Shown: one piece after another, positions 41,740 to 50,845 of the stretch
How positions within the stretch are numbered: position 1 is the first letter of the stretch
Layout of the letters: each line of letters starts with the position of its first letter
NCBI GenBank assembly: GCA_934565855.1
Contig: CAKTIO010000009.1
Span: 1 to 64,000, forward strand
DNA: 64,000 nt
Source: an uncultured Dysosmobacter sp.
GTDB taxonomy: Bacteria > Bacillota > Clostridia > Oscillospirales > Oscillospiraceae
Direction of reading: 5' to 3'
Program-made: the position numbers and the translations under genes
Notes under the pieces: model-generated
What the model was told of the DNA's origin: nothing
The model's database searches: none
The model's input: only the letters and a program-made list of their open reading frames with translations

Positions 41740-44037
41740 ATGAGTAAAAGCGTCGGAAAAAGCGTGATCCGCGTGGATGCGTATGACAAAGCGACCGGAC
41801 GCGCCAAGTATATGGACGATTTGTGTGACCGGAGCGCGCTGGTGGCAAGGGTGCTGCATTCCACCATTGCCCACGGCTTTGTGCGGTCGGTCAATACGGC
41901 GGAGGCGGAACAGATTCCAGGCGTGGTGAAGATCCTGACGTGCTTTGATGCCCCCCAGGACCGCCCGTTCCCAACGGCGGGACATCCCTGGTCCACAGAC
42001 CCGGCACATCAGGATGTGGCGGACAGATGCCTGCTGAACCAGCATGTGCGGTATTACGGCGACGATGTGGCAGTGGTCATCGCGGAGGACGAGGTGGCTG
42101 CGGCACAGGCGGTCCGGGCGATTCAGGTGGAATATGAGGAGCTTCCCTTCGTGCTGGATGTGCAGGAGGCGATGAAGGACGGTGCACCCCAACTGCACGA
42201 ACGGTTTGATCACAATATTCTGGCGCATACTACTATCCGGAACGGAAATTATCAGGAGGCAGTCAGGGAGCCGGGACTCATCAAGGTGGAGGGCTGGTAC
42301 GATACGCCGGCAGTACAGCACTGCCATATCGAAAATCACGGCTGCTTTGCTTATGAGGACTCCGGAAAGCTGGTGGTGGTTTCCTCCACGCAGATCCCGC
42401 ACATTGTGCGCCGGATCGTGGGGCAGGCGCTGGGCATTCCTTGGGGAAGGGTCCGGATCATCAAGCCGTACATCGGCGGGGGCTTCGGAAACAAGCAGGA
42501 CGCGCTGTATGAACCGTTGTGCGCATGGTGCAGTACACAGGTGGGGGGGAGGCTGGTAAAGCTGGAATGCTCCCGGGAAGAGACCTTTGTTTCCAACCGT
42601 GTCCGTCATGCCATCCGTACCCACATCATTTCCTGGGTCCGGAAGGACGGTACCTTTGCCGCCCGGAAGATCGAATGCTTCTCCAACCAGGGAGCGTATG
42701 CCTCTCACGGACACGGTATCTGCGCCAAGGGAATGAACTGCTTCCCACAGCTGTATCCCTGTCCCAATATCGAGGGCGATGCTTATACGGTGTTCACCAA
42801 CCGTCCCGCAGCAGGTGCCATGCGCGGCTATGGGATCCCGCAGGCAATGTTTGCCGGAGAAAGCCACGTTGATGACATCTGCCGCGCCATCGGCGCGGAC
42901 CCGATCACCTTCCGGCGGAAGAATCTGATGCCGGTGGGCTTCCGGGATGGATTTTCTCATAACGAGCTGTATACGGACACCTTCAACCAGTGCATGGACA
43001 AGGGTATGAAGGTCATTGACTATGAACGGAAATTCCGGGAGTATCAGAACCAGACGGGACCAGTCCGCCGGGGCGTGGGTCTGGCGGTGTTCTGGTATAA
43101 TACGGCGGTCTGGCCTATCTCACTGGAATCCTCCTCCTGCCGGATGGTTTTGAATCAGGACGGCTCCTTGCAGTTTCAGACCGGTGAAACAGAGATCGGT
43201 CAGGGCTGTGACACGGCATACTCCCAGATGGTGGCGGACGCTGTGGGTGTGCCGTTTGAAAGTGTCCATGTGGTGTCCTCACAGGATACGGATGTGACAC
43301 CCTTTGGTACGGGCGCGTATGCTTCCCGTCAGACGTACGTTGGCGGCTTTGCCATCATGCAGACCGGACGGGCACTGCGGGAGAGGATCTTAAAGGTCGC
43401 CGCAGGGCAGACGGGAATGCCGGTGAGCAATTTAGACCTGGTGGACGGCATGATCGTGCGGAAGCCGGACGGGCGGGTGCTGAAATCTCTGGGAGACCTG
43501 GCGACGGAAGCCCTGTACTCTATGGAAAACAGCCAGCACATCACGGCGGAGTCCACCGCACAGATCAAGTCCAACGCATATTCCTTCGGCTGCAGCTTTG
43601 CCGAGGTCGAGGTGGATATTCCCATGTGCAGGGTAAAGCTGCTGAATCTGGTCAATGTGCACGACTGCGGCACACTGATCAATCCGGCACTGGCAGAGGC
43701 ACAGGTACATGGCGGAATGTCTATGGCAATCGGCTACGGACTGTCAGAGCAGCTGCTGTTTGACGAAAAGACGGGAAGACCGCTGAATAACAACCTGCTG
43801 GACTACAAGCTGTCTACCTTTATGGACCACCCAACGCTGCAGGCTTGCTTTGTGGAGAATGCGGAGCCGACATCCCCCTATGGAACAAAGGCGCTGGGGG
43901 AACCGCCTGCCTGCTCCGGCGCTCCCGCCATTCGGAACGCCATTGCTCAGGCAACAGGCGTATCCATTGACTGCTGCCCCATGACCCCGCACGTTCTCTA
44001 CGCGAAATTCAAAGAAGCTGGTTTGTTCAAGGAGTAA
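41740..44037 (+). CDS. Xanthine dehydrogenase family, molybdopterin-binding subunit
   Basis: This 765-residue large subunit has VGKSVIRVDAYDKATGRAKYMDD at the start, two molybdopterin domains with GGGFGNKQD and PAAGAMRGYG, and the catalytic glutamate Glu721 in GTKALGEPP. A cofactor-binding QTGETEIGQGCDTAYSQ run is present near residue 485. It works with the FAD and [2Fe-2S] subunits encoded next in the same operon, forming the classical L-M-S set. Substrate class is purine or aromatic heterocycle hydroxylation. The ATG at 41740 follows AAGGAAGG; an in-frame GTG at 41731 overlaps that site. Confidence 0.92.
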   Translation: MSKSVGKSVIRVDAYDKATGRAKYMDDLCDRSALVARVLHSTIAHGFVRSVNTAEAEQIPGVVKILTCFDAPQDRPFPTAGHPWSTDPAHQDVADRCLLNQHVRYYGDDVAVVIAEDEVAAAQAVRAIQVEYEELPFVLDVQEAMKDGAPQLHERFDHNILAHTTIRNGNYQEAVREPGLIKVEGWYDTPAVQHCHIENHGCFAYEDSGKLVVVSSTQIPHIVRRIVGQALGIPWGRVRIIKPYIGGGFGNKQDALYEPLCAWCSTQVGGRLVKLECSREETFVSNRVRHAIRTHIISWVRKDGTFAARKIECFSNQGAYASHGHGICAKGMNCFPQLYPCPNIEGDAYTVFTNRPAAGAMRGYGIPQAMFAGESHVDDICRAIGADPITFRRKNLMPVGFRDGFSHNELYTDTFNQCMDKGMKVIDYERKFREYQNQTGPVRRGVGLAVFWYNTAVWPISLESSSCRMVLNQDGSLQFQTGETEIGQGCDTAYSQMVADAVGVPFESVHVVSSQDTDVTPFGTGAYASRQTYVGGFAIMQTGRALRERILKVAAGQTGMPVSNLDLVDGMIVRKPDGRVLKSLGDLATEALYSMENSQHITAESTAQIKSNAYSFGCSFAEVEVDIPMCRVKLLNLVNVHDCGTLINPALAEAQVHGGMSMAIGYGLSEQLLFDEKTGRPLNNNLLDYKLSTFMDHPTLQACFVENAEPTSPYGTKALGEPPACSGAPAIRNAIAQATGVSIDCCPMTPHVLYAKFKEAGLFKE

Positions 44038-44050
44038 AGGAGGATTCGCC

Positions 44051-44932
44051 ATGTACGATATCAAGGCACTTTATGAGGCTGCCAGTGTGGAGGCTGCCGT
44101 GGCGCTCCGCGTGGCGCATCCCGAGGCACAGATCATTGCAGGCGGTTCGGACGTGCTGGTGCAGATGCGGGAGGGGAAGCGCGCCGGAAAGGAATTGATC
44201 TCCATTTACGGCTTGGATGAGCTGCGGGGCGTTTCCATTGATGCGGAGGAGAATATCCGCATCGGCAGCTTGACCAGCTTTTCCCACATTACGCGGGACC
44301 CCATCATTCAAAGGTACATCAACGTTCTGGGCGAAGCGGTGGACCAGGTGGGCGGACCTCAGATCCGGAATATCGGGACCATCGGCGGAAATACCTGTAA
44401 CGGCGTGACCTCCGCGGATTCCGCCTCCACGCTGCACGCCTGGGACGCAGTGATCGAGCTGACAGGACCGGACGGCGTGCGCCGGGAAGCCATTCATGAC
44501 TTTTATATCCGGGCAGGACAGGTGGATATCCGCCCGGGGGAGCTCCAAACGGCAATTCTGATTCCCAAGGAGAGCTATGAGCGGACCTTTGGACATTACA
44601 TCAAGTACGCTATGCGGAACGCGATGGACATTGCCACGCTGGGGACCTCGGTGAATGTGCGTCTCAGTGAAGACCGCAGGACAGTGGAGCGCTGCCGGAT
44701 CGCCTTCGGCGTGGCAGGACCGGTGCCGCTGCGGGCGGAGCATGCGGAGCAGACTGTCAATGGCAAGCCGGTTTCTCTGGAGTTGGCAGAGATATTCAGC
44801 CATGCAGTGCTGGAGGACATCCACCCCCGTGACAGCTGGCGCGCCAGCAAGGATTTCCGCCAGCATATCGCGGTGGAGAGCGCCAAACGGGCATTTATAG
44901 AATCGGTGCGGCTGGCAGGAGGTGTTCTGTAA
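44051..44932 (+). CDS. Xanthine dehydrogenase family, FAD-binding subunit
   Basis: This 293-residue protein has the FAD-binding PCMH-type domain with IIAGGSDVLVQMREGK near residue 34 and IGSLTSFSHI. GPQIRNIGTIGGNTCNGVTSADSA near residues 102-125 is the FAD-binding signature. It passes electrons from the [2Fe-2S] subunit to the final acceptor. It begins 13 bases after the large subunit gene and its stop overlaps the next start by one base. Confidence 0.95.
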   Translation: MYDIKALYEAASVEAAVALRVAHPEAQIIAGGSDVLVQMREGKRAGKELISIYGLDELRGVSIDAEENIRIGSLTSFSHITRDPIIQRYINVLGEAVDQVGGPQIRNIGTIGGNTCNGVTSADSASTLHAWDAVIELTGPDGVRREAIHDFYIRAGQVDIRPGELQTAILIPKESYERTFGHYIKYAMRNAMDIATLGTSVNVRLSEDRRTVERCRIAFGVAGPVPLRAEHAEQTVNGKPVSLELAEIFSHAVLEDIHPRDSWRASKDFRQHIAVESAKRAFIESVRLAGGVL

Positions 44933-45444
44933 TGGAGAAGCATAAAATGCAGTATAAGACCGTGCATTTTACCCTGAATGGAAAGGAAGTGGAGCGGACC
45001 ATTGATGTCCGTGCTTCTCTGACGGACATGCTGCGGAACGACTTTCGCATGACATCGGTGAAAAAGGGCTGCGAGGTGGGAGAATGCGGTGCCTGTAACG
45101 TGCTGATCGACGGTGAGGCATTCAACTCCTGCATCTATCTGGCGGTCTGGGCGGAGGGAAAGCATATCCGGACGCTGGAGGGACTGCTGGGTCCCAATGG
45201 AGAGCTGAGCGATATCCAGCAGGCGTTTGTGGAGGAAGCGGCGATCCAGTGCGGCTTCTGCTCTCCCGGCTTTATCCTGACAGCGGTAGAGATTCTGGAA
45301 TCCGGAAAGGAATACACGGACGAGGAACTGCGGAAGCTGCTGTCCGGGCACCTGTGCCGCTGCACCGGATATGAGAACATTCTCCGGGCGGTGAAAAAGA
45401 CCATGTACCGGCGGTTGGGAAGGGCTGTGCCTGAAAACGCATAA
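44932..45444 (+). CDS. Xanthine dehydrogenase family, [2Fe-2S] subunit
   Basis: This 170-residue protein has an N-terminal plant-type [2Fe-2S] domain with VKKGCEVGECGACNVLIDGE, followed by a helical second cluster domain with QCGFCSPGF and HLCRCTGY. These transfer electrons from the molybdenum site to the FAD subunit. The ATG shares a base with the stop of the FAD gene (TAATG), so the three subunits are translationally coupled. A strong terminator follows directly, which marks the end of the operon. Confidence 0.95.
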   Translation: MEKHKMQYKTVHFTLNGKEVERTIDVRASLTDMLRNDFRMTSVKKGCEVGECGACNVLIDGEAFNSCIYLAVWAEGKHIRTLEGLLGPNGELSDIQQAFVEEAAIQCGFCSPGFILTAVEILESGKEYTDEELRKLLSGHLCRCTGYENILRAVKKTMYRRLGRAVPENA

Positions 45445-45446
45445 AG

Positions 45447-45482
45447 AAAGCCGGAAGCGCAGGAATGTGCTTCCGGCTTTTC
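45447..45482. terminator. Bidirectional terminator
   Basis: AAAGCCGGAAGC at 45447-45458 pairs perfectly with 45469-45480, between the dehydrogenase operon and the convergent DUF1294 gene. Confidence 0.85.
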
Positions 45483-45488
45483 AGATAT

Positions 45489-45830
45489 TCAGCGCAGGAC
45501 GTTCCAATAGAGAAGCAGTCCCAGAGGGATCAAAATTTGCAGAAGCAGGATCAGGGGAATGCCGAAACGGAAGGAACGGTGAAGGGTCTTGTGGTGCCAG
45601 ATCCGCATGCCCAGCAGCGCGCCGATGCTTCCGCCTGCCAATGCCAGAAGAAACAGCGTTTTTTCCGGGACGCGGCGGGCAGCGGGATGCTTTTCCTTAT
45701 ACTTGGCTTTCCACTTATCAAAGCCAAAGGTGAAAAACGCGGCAAGGTTGATCAGCACCAGCCAGAGAAGCAGAAGCCCTTTGGGCGACAGGAGAAAAGC
45801 TGAGATGTTGAAGGTGTGGGGCTGCGGCAT
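45489..45830 (-). CDS. DUF1294-family membrane protein
   Basis: This 113-residue protein has three hydrophobic segments and the DUF1294 pattern INLAAFFTFGFDKWKAK followed by RRVPEKTLFLLALAGGSIGALLGM. The family is widespread and has no known function. The ATG at 45830 is preceded by a moderate GGCGGGA site; an open frame continues upstream to 46007 but has no better start and would overlap the asnS promoter region. The gene diverges from asnS. Confidence 0.8.
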   Translation of the reverse strand: MPQPHTFNISAFLLSPKGLLLLWLVLINLAAFFTFGFDKWKAKYKEKHPAARRVPEKTLFLLALAGGSIGALLGMRIWHHKTLHRSFRFGIPLILLLQILIPLGLLLYWNVLR

Positions 45831-45936
45831 ATGTGGTCCCGCCTTTCTGTTTGTTTCTATGACACTCTCATTATAGCAAAACGCGCAGAGAGTACAAGAA
45901 CTTTGCGGGGATTTCCCTGAAAACAAAGGCTTCCTC

Positions 45937-45965
45937 TTGTAAATGGAAAAAAGATAGCTTATAAT
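45937..45965 (+). promoter_or_regulatory. Promoter of asnS
   Basis: TTGTAA and an exact TATAAT are separated by 17 bases. The leader is about 55 bases and shows no T-box core. Confidence 0.75.
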
Positions 45966-46028
45966 ACAAGCATTATGGTGTATCGGCGCATGATTTGCGC
46001 AAAACAAAGAAAAATGGGTGAAAACGGA

Positions 46029-47423
46029 ATGAGCTATACCAAAATTGCAGCGATTTACGCGGATAGTGAGACACTGTCTGGAAAGGAAGTTGTCATAGGC
46101 GGTTGGGCAAGAACCATCCGCGATATGAAGACGTTTGGCTTTATTGAGCTGAACGACGGCTCCTGCTTCAAGAACTTGCAGGTGGTGATGGACGCCAATA
46201 CGCTGTCCAATTATAAAGAGATCGCAGGTCAGAACGTTGGTGCCGCGCTGATCGTTACCGGCCAGGTGGTTCTGACGCCGGAGGCAAAGCAGCCGCTGGA
46301 GGTGAAAGCTTCTGCCATTGAGGTGGCGGGCACTTCTACCTCAGACTATCCTCTGCAGAAAAAGCGCCACACGGTGGAATACCTGCGGACGATCCAGCAC
46401 CTGCGTCCCCGCACGAACCTGTTTTCCGCGACCTTCCGGGTGCGGAGCGTTGCGGCAATGGCGATTCATGAGTTTTTCCAGAACCGTGGCTTTGTGTATG
46501 TCCACACACCCATCATCACGGCATCGGACTGTGAGGGTGCCGGAGAGATGTTCCGGGTGACTACGCTGGATATGGAGAATCCTCCCCGCACGGAGGACGG
46601 TAAGGTGGACTATTCCAAGGACTTCTTCGGAAAGCCGGCAAACCTGACTGTTTCCGGACAGCTGAACGCGGAGAACTTTGCGATGGCGTTCGGCGATGTG
46701 TATACCTTTGGTCCAACCTTCCGGGCGGAAAATTCCAACACCCAGCGCCATGCTGCGGAATTCTGGATGATCGAGCCGGAAATGGCATTTACGGATCTTC
46801 AGGGTGACATGGATGTGGCAGAGGCGATGATCAAGTATATCATCCAGCGCACGATGGAGCGCTGCCCGGACGAGCTGGCATTTTTCAACCAGTTTGTGGA
46901 TAAGGGGCTGCTGGAACGGCTTCAGCACGTTGCCACTTCGGATTTTGGTCGCGTGAGCTATACGGAGGCTGTGGAGATTTTGAAGCAGCACAACGATGAG
47001 TTCGACTATAAGGTGGATTGGGGAACCGATCTGCAGACAGAGCATGAGCGCTTCCTGACGGAAAAGGTATTCAAGCGCCCGGTGTTTGTTACGGATTATC
47101 CAAAGGAGATCAAGGCGTTCTATATGCGGCTGAACGATGACGGAAAGACCGTGGCGGCAGCGGACTGCCTGGTGCCCGGCATCGGAGAGATCATCGGCGG
47201 CAGCCAGCGTGAGGAGCGTTTGGAGCTGTTGGAGCAGCGGATCCAGGAGCTGGGCATGGACCCCAAGGACTATTGGTGGTATCTGGACCTGCGGCGCTAT
47301 GGAGGCTGCAAGCACTCCGGCTTTGGTCTGGGCTTTGAGCGGATGGTCATGTACCTCACAGGGGTTTCCAACATCCGGGACGTCCTGCCGCATCCCCGCA
47401 CGGTGGGCAGTGCAGATTTCTAA
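46029..47423 (+). CDS. asnS: Asparaginyl-tRNA synthetase
   Basis: From the ATG at 46029 this is a 464-residue class IIb synthetase, the usual length. An N-terminal OB-fold anticodon domain (about residues 17-105, with [14 protein letters not shown]) is followed by the class II core with [16 protein letters not shown] (motif 1), [22 protein letters not shown] (motif 2) and [15 protein letters not shown] (motif 3). The motif 2 sequence is that of AsnRS and not AspRS. It has its own promoter and terminator within the accessory region, next to proline biosynthesis genes. Confidence 0.96.
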   Translation: MSYTKIAAIYADSETLSGKEVVIGGWARTIRDMKTFGFIELNDGSCFKNLQVVMDANTLSNYKEIAGQNVGAALIVTGQVVLTPEAKQPLEVKASAIEVAGTSTSDYPLQKKRHTVEYLRTIQHLRPRTNLFSATFRVRSVAAMAIHEFFQNRGFVYVHTPIITASDCEGAGEMFRVTTLDMENPPRTEDGKVDYSKDFFGKPANLTVSGQLNAENFAMAFGDVYTFGPTFRAENSNTQRHAAEFWMIEPEMAFTDLQGDMDVAEAMIKYIIQRTMERCPDELAFFNQFVDKGLLERLQHVATSDFGRVSYTEAVEILKQHNDEFDYKVDWGTDLQTEHERFLTEKVFKRPVFVTDYPKEIKAFYMRLNDDGKTVAAADCLVPGIGEIIGGSQREERLELLEQRIQELGMDPKDYWWYLDLRRYGGCKHSGFGLGFERMVMYLTGVSNIRDVLPHPRTVGSADF

Positions 47424-47450
47424 AGCACTAAATTTAAATACAGAGGATTT

Positions 47451-47492
47451 GCGTCGACTGTCTTTTATGACAGCCGGCGTTTTCCTTTGTCA
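47451..47492 (+). terminator. Terminator after asnS
   Basis: GCGTCGACTGTC pairs with GACAGCCGGCGT (one mismatch, one G-U) around TTTTAT and is followed by TTTCCTTTGT. Confidence 0.6.
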
Positions 47493-47504
47493 TCAAGTTA
47501 TAGC

Positions 47505-47533
47505 TTGACAAGAGGAGTTAGCGATGATAAACT
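47505..47533 (+). promoter_or_regulatory. Promoter of the DtxR-like regulator
   Basis: An exact TTGACA and TAAACT are separated by 17 bases. The predicted transcription start falls at the beginning of the palindromic operator. Confidence 0.7.
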
Positions 47534-47541
47534 CAAACTGC

Positions 47542-47568
47542 TTAAAGTTAGATGAATCTAACCTATAA
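47542..47568. promoter_or_regulatory. DtxR/IdeR-like operator
   Basis: GTTAGAT and ATCTAAC (47547-47562) form a near-perfect palindrome flanked by TTAAA and CTATAA. This resembles the iron-box type (TTAGGTTAG/CTAACCTAA) bound by DtxR-family repressors. Its position just downstream of the promoter suggests autorepression of the following gene. Confidence 0.65.
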
Positions 47569-47597
47569 AATGCCTGCAAGGGCAGGGGAGGGATTTT

Positions 47598-47942
47598 GTG
47601 GAACTGACGGATACCCACTATCGCTATCTTCTGACGATTTATGAACTGTCCAGAACCACGCTGGACGTGGGGGCTGCAAGCGTCGCCAGAGCGATGCAGG
47701 TCTCCAAGCCGTCTGTGACGAGAATGTTGAAGGTTCTGATGGACAAGGGGCTGCTGGTGAAGGAACGGTATGGAAAAATCTACCTGACGGACCGGGGGGT
47801 GCTGCTGGCAAAGAAGTTTTCTGACAGGGTGGGGCGGCTGAAGGAACGGATTCCCAAAATGGAGCTGGAGCTGACGGAGGAGGAGCTTGGAAAGCTGGCT
47901 GGCGCAATGGCGGCGGCACTTCCAGAGGACTTTACCCTGTAG
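47598..47942 (+). CDS. Short DtxR-like winged-helix metal-dependent regulator
   Basis: This 114-residue protein starts with GTG six bases after GGGAGGG. The first 65 or so residues form the DtxR/MntR winged helix: THYRYLLTIYELSRTTLDVGAASVARAMQVSKPSVTRMLKVLMDKGLLV, then a YGKIYLTDRG wing. The family normally continues into a metal-binding and dimerisation domain of 70 or more residues. Here only about 40 follow (KERIPKMELELTEEELGKL), so it is a shortened form. Known MntR ligands cannot be matched with confidence. A DtxR-type operator upstream supports the family and points to autoregulation. Confidence 0.7.
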   Translation: MELTDTHYRYLLTIYELSRTTLDVGAASVARAMQVSKPSVTRMLKVLMDKGLLVKERYGKIYLTDRGVLLAKKFSDRVGRLKERIPKMELELTEEELGKLAGAMAAALPEDFTL

Positions 47943-47987
47943 GAAAAATTTTGGAAAAGCTGGGAGAATTTGGAGAGTTCGATTGTA

Positions 47988-48016
47988 TTGACAGTGAAAT
48001 TGTGGTACAGTAGAGA
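47988..48016 (+). promoter_or_regulatory. Candidate promoter of the second LysR gene
   Basis: An exact TTGACA and a weaker TAGAGA are separated by 17 bases. Confidence 0.5.
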
Positions 48017-48057
48017 AAATTCAAATTCGCACAGGCGGGAAAAGCAGGGGACCGGTT

Positions 48058-48951
48058 ATGAATTTGCAGCAGCTCCATTATTTTGAAAAAATTGCTGAAT
48101 GCCAGCAATACACATTGGCGGCGCAGCAGCTGCATGTGACGCAGGCGACCCTGAGCTATGCAATTTCCAATCTGGAAAGGGAGCTGAATGTTAAACTGTT
48201 TTACCGGACAGGAAAGCAGGTGGAGCTGACCGCCTGCGGAAAGGTGTATTTGACCTGCGTGCGGGATGCCCTTCAGGCATTGGAGCGGGGAAACCAAATG
48301 GTGCGGGACATGGAGAACCCTGTGCGGGAAATGATCCGGCTGACATATCTGGAGTCCCTAAAGCATCTGGTTATGAATACGATTTCAGACTTCTACGGCG
48401 GAGAGGAGGAGCCGCTGCTGCGGTTTGAGCTGACGCATTCCAACGCGGCGCTGATCGAACAGCAGCTGCTGCGGCGGGAGGCGGACCTGGGAATTTCCAC
48501 GGCGCCTGCCACGGCTGGAATCGCGTCCCACCTGATCGGCTATCAGAGCAATGTGATAATTGTTCCCAGGCGGCATCCGTGGGCGGAGAAAAAGAGTATT
48601 TCCCTGTCGGAGCTGGACAGACAAAAAATGATTGCCTACAGTCAGGATTGTGTGATCCGGGGATATTATGATTCGATTTTCCGGGCGGCGCATGTTCAAC
48701 CGGAGATCTTTGCAGAATCACGGATCCACAGTAATATATTGGACATGGTTTCCTATGGTATGGGAGTTGCCATTGTGCCGCATATGCACTGGCTGACAAA
48801 CCGGGAGGATGTAGTATCGTTGACGATACAGGAGGATGTTCCGCCCCGTGCCATTTATTTGATCTGGGCGGAGGACGCGGTGTTTCCCCCGGCAGTCCGG
48901 GAGTTCCGGGACAGAATTATGGAAGAGCGGAATCTGGAGCAGTATCTCTGA
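48058..48951 (+). CDS. LysR-family transcriptional regulator
   Basis: This 297-residue LysR protein has the HTH pattern YTLAAQQLHVTQATLSYAISNLERELNVKLFYRTGK (about residues 18-53). A C-terminal effector-binding domain has the usual IIVPRRHPWAEKKSISLSEL strand region. The stretch VVSLTIQEDVPPRAIYLIWAEDAVFPPAVREF resembles the CynR/GltC-type end. The target cannot be read. It stands alone between the short DtxR-like gene and a terminator. Confidence 0.9.
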   Translation: MNLQQLHYFEKIAECQQYTLAAQQLHVTQATLSYAISNLERELNVKLFYRTGKQVELTACGKVYLTCVRDALQALERGNQMVRDMENPVREMIRLTYLESLKHLVMNTISDFYGGEEEPLLRFELTHSNAALIEQQLLRREADLGISTAPATAGIASHLIGYQSNVIIVPRRHPWAEKKSISLSELDRQKMIAYSQDCVIRGYYDSIFRAAHVQPEIFAESRIHSNILDMVSYGMGVAIVPHMHWLTNREDVVSLTIQEDVPPRAIYLIWAEDAVFPPAVREFRDRIMEERNLEQYL

Positions 48952-48980
48952 GAAAGCTGATGTACCGACAAATGAAAATC

Positions 48981-49030
48981 AACTCGCACGGTCCGAGCTC
49001 TTGCCGGAACTGTGCGAGTTATTTCTTTGA
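48981..49030 (+). terminator. Terminator after the LysR gene
   Basis: AACTCGCAC pairs perfectly with GTGCGAGTT (48981-49020, large loop) and is followed by ATTTCTTT. Confidence 0.65.
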
Positions 49031-49200
49031 AGACCGGGGAGTTTATGGAGCTGATTGCAGCAATATCGAACCCCGAGCTGCTGTATTAGATTCAGAGGCT
49101 TCTGTAATTTCTGTTAATGCATATAGGTTAATAGTTGATTTTTATTTTGAAAGGTCTGCCTATTTCGCTATTTTCTTTTCTACAAACTTGAAGCTATCTC

Positions 49201-49398
49201 TTAATTCTTTAATTTCGTTAAATCTTCTAAATACATTTCTGTATATCCACATTCTGGGCAGACTGCAACTCTAACATCATCTATAGTTGTCGCCTTTTGT
49301 TTTTCATCTACACGAACAACAATACCATAACCACCGCCGTTAACTTTAAGTCTCAAATCCGATTTCAGGCTTGCTCCGCACTTTTCACATTTTCTCAT
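49201..49398 (-). CDS. Small zinc-ribbon protein
   Basis: From the ATG at 49398 (GGAGG eight bases upstream) this is a 65-residue protein with CEKCG at the start and CPECGYTEMY near residues 47-56, a paired C-x2-C arrangement for one zinc. It resembles small nucleic-acid-binding or regulatory zinc ribbons of unknown role. It sits in a markedly AT-rich island (about 49080-49600), unlike the GC-rich genes around it, which may mean recent transfer or relaxed selection. A minus-strand terminator separates it from proA. Confidence 0.7.
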   Translation of the reverse strand: MRKCEKCGASLKSDLRLKVNGGGYGIVVRVDEKQKATTIDDVRVAVCPECGYTEMYLEDLTKLKN

Positions 49399-49457
49399 TG
49401 TGTATACCTCCACATTTTCGTTTTGCCAAATTCATATCTGTATCATAGCATAAAAAT

Positions 49458-49497
49458 AACGACACTGTATATCACCTTCGCAATATACAATGCCGTT
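49458..49497 (-). terminator. Terminator of the proBA operon
   Basis: On the minus strand, AACGGCATTGTATAT and ATATACAGTGTCGTT pair with two mismatches around a ten-base loop and are followed by ATTTTTAT. Confidence 0.6.
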
Positions 49498-49593
49498 ACT
49501 TTTATTTTCTTTGATACACCAAAAAAACATGCTTTTGTATACGATAATATCATATACAGAGTTCGACCTGTTCAATCTTAGTGGAGATGAATA

Positions 49594-50841
49594 TCAGCGA
49601 ACCTGCCCCTCTCCGTAAATAATGTACTTATAGGAGGTCAATTCCTCCAGCCCCATCGGTCCGCGGGCATGAATCTTTTGGGTGGAGATGCCGATCTCCG
49701 CGCCAAGACCAAACTCTCCGCCGTCTGTAAAGCGGGTAGAGGCATTGACGTAAACTGCGGCAGCGTCCACCTCATTTAAAAACCGCTGTGCGGTAAAATA
49801 GTTAGAGGTCACAATGGCTTCAGAATGACCGGAGGAGTGCTGGTTGATGAAGGCGATGGCTTCGGCGGCATCCTTGACGATGCGGACTGCCAGAATATAG
49901 TCGCCGTATTCGCTGTCCCAATCCTCTTCTGCTGCCGCGACGCCCCGCTCCTTCAAAATTTGCAGCGCCTGCGTGTCACAGCGGAGCTGTGTGTTTTTCC
50001 GATCCAGCAGGGGGACGGCTTTTTTCAAAAAGGCTTCTGCCACGTCCTCTGCAATCAGGACACATTCGGCGGCGTTGCACACAGAGGGGCGGGAGCATTT
50101 GGCGTTATACAAAATTTCCGCACCCATATCCAGATCTGCGTCCCGGTCAATGTAAACATGGCAGACACCCTCTCCGGTACGGATGACTGGAACGCTGGCA
50201 TTTTTGGCAACGGAGCGGATGAGCTTTGCACCTCCCCGGGGAATGAGGACGTCCACATAGTCGTTCAGATGCATCAGCTCGTGGGCGGATTCGTGGCTGG
50301 TATCCTGCACCAGAGAAATACAGTCGGAGGGCAGCCCGGCGTTTACCAACGCTTCCCGCATCAGTTCCACGGCGACCCGGTTGGAGCGGATCGCCTCTCT
50401 GCCGCCCCGCAGAATAACGGCGTTGCCGGATTTCAGGCAGAGTACAGCGGCGTCCACCGTGACGTTGGGACGCGCCTCGTAAATCATGGCGATAACACCC
50501 AGAGGGACCCTGCGCTGACCAATCAGCAGTCCATTGGGACGGGCGTCCATTTTGGTGACCCTTCCAATGGGATCCGGCAGGGAGATGACTTGGCGAATCC
50601 CGGAAATGATATCGTCGATCCGTTCAGAGGTCAGCGTCAAACGGTCCAGCATTGCCTCTCGCATACCGGACTGACGGGCGGCGGACAGATCCTCTGCGTT
50701 GGCGTCCAGCCAGCGCTGGCGCTTGGTGTCCAGTGTCTGGGCAATGGATTCCAGCGCGGCGTTTTTGGCAGCTTCACCAGCAATGGCAAGGGTGCGGGCT
50801 GCCGCCTTGGCGGCAGCACCCTGTTGTTCGATCACAGTCAT
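49594..50841 (-). CDS. proA: Glutamate-5-semialdehyde dehydrogenase (gamma-glutamyl phosphate reductase)
   Basis: With the ATG at 50841 (AGGAGCTGAGCAT upstream) the protein has 415 residues, as ProA should. Landmarks are GVIAMIYEARPNVTVDAAVLCLKSGNAVILRGG (about residues 105-137), PVIRTGEGVCHVYID, and the catalytic-cysteine region NAKCSRPSVCNAAE. It reduces gamma-glutamyl phosphate to glutamate semialdehyde in proline synthesis. proB ends four bases upstream on the same strand, forming a two-gene operon without proC. Confidence 0.96.
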   Translation of the reverse strand: MTVIEQQGAAAKAAARTLAIAGEAAKNAALESIAQTLDTKRQRWLDANAEDLSAARQSGMREAMLDRLTLTSERIDDIISGIRQVISLPDPIGRVTKMDARPNGLLIGQRRVPLGVIAMIYEARPNVTVDAAVLCLKSGNAVILRGGREAIRSNRVAVELMREALVNAGLPSDCISLVQDTSHESAHELMHLNDYVDVLIPRGGAKLIRSVAKNASVPVIRTGEGVCHVYIDRDADLDMGAEILYNAKCSRPSVCNAAECVLIAEDVAEAFLKKAVPLLDRKNTQLRCDTQALQILKERGVAAAEEDWDSEYGDYILAVRIVKDAAEAIAFINQHSSGHSEAIVTSNYFTAQRFLNEVDAAAVYVNASTRFTDGGEFGLGAEIGISTQKIHARGPMGLEELTSYKYIIYGEGQVR

Positions 50842-50845
50842 ATGC

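Noticed and set aside
48960..49274. Plus-strand ORF of 104 residues after the LysR gene
   Set aside because: It has no ribosome site, spans the terminator hairpin and the minus-strand zinc-ribbon gene, and its composition is unlike a real protein.
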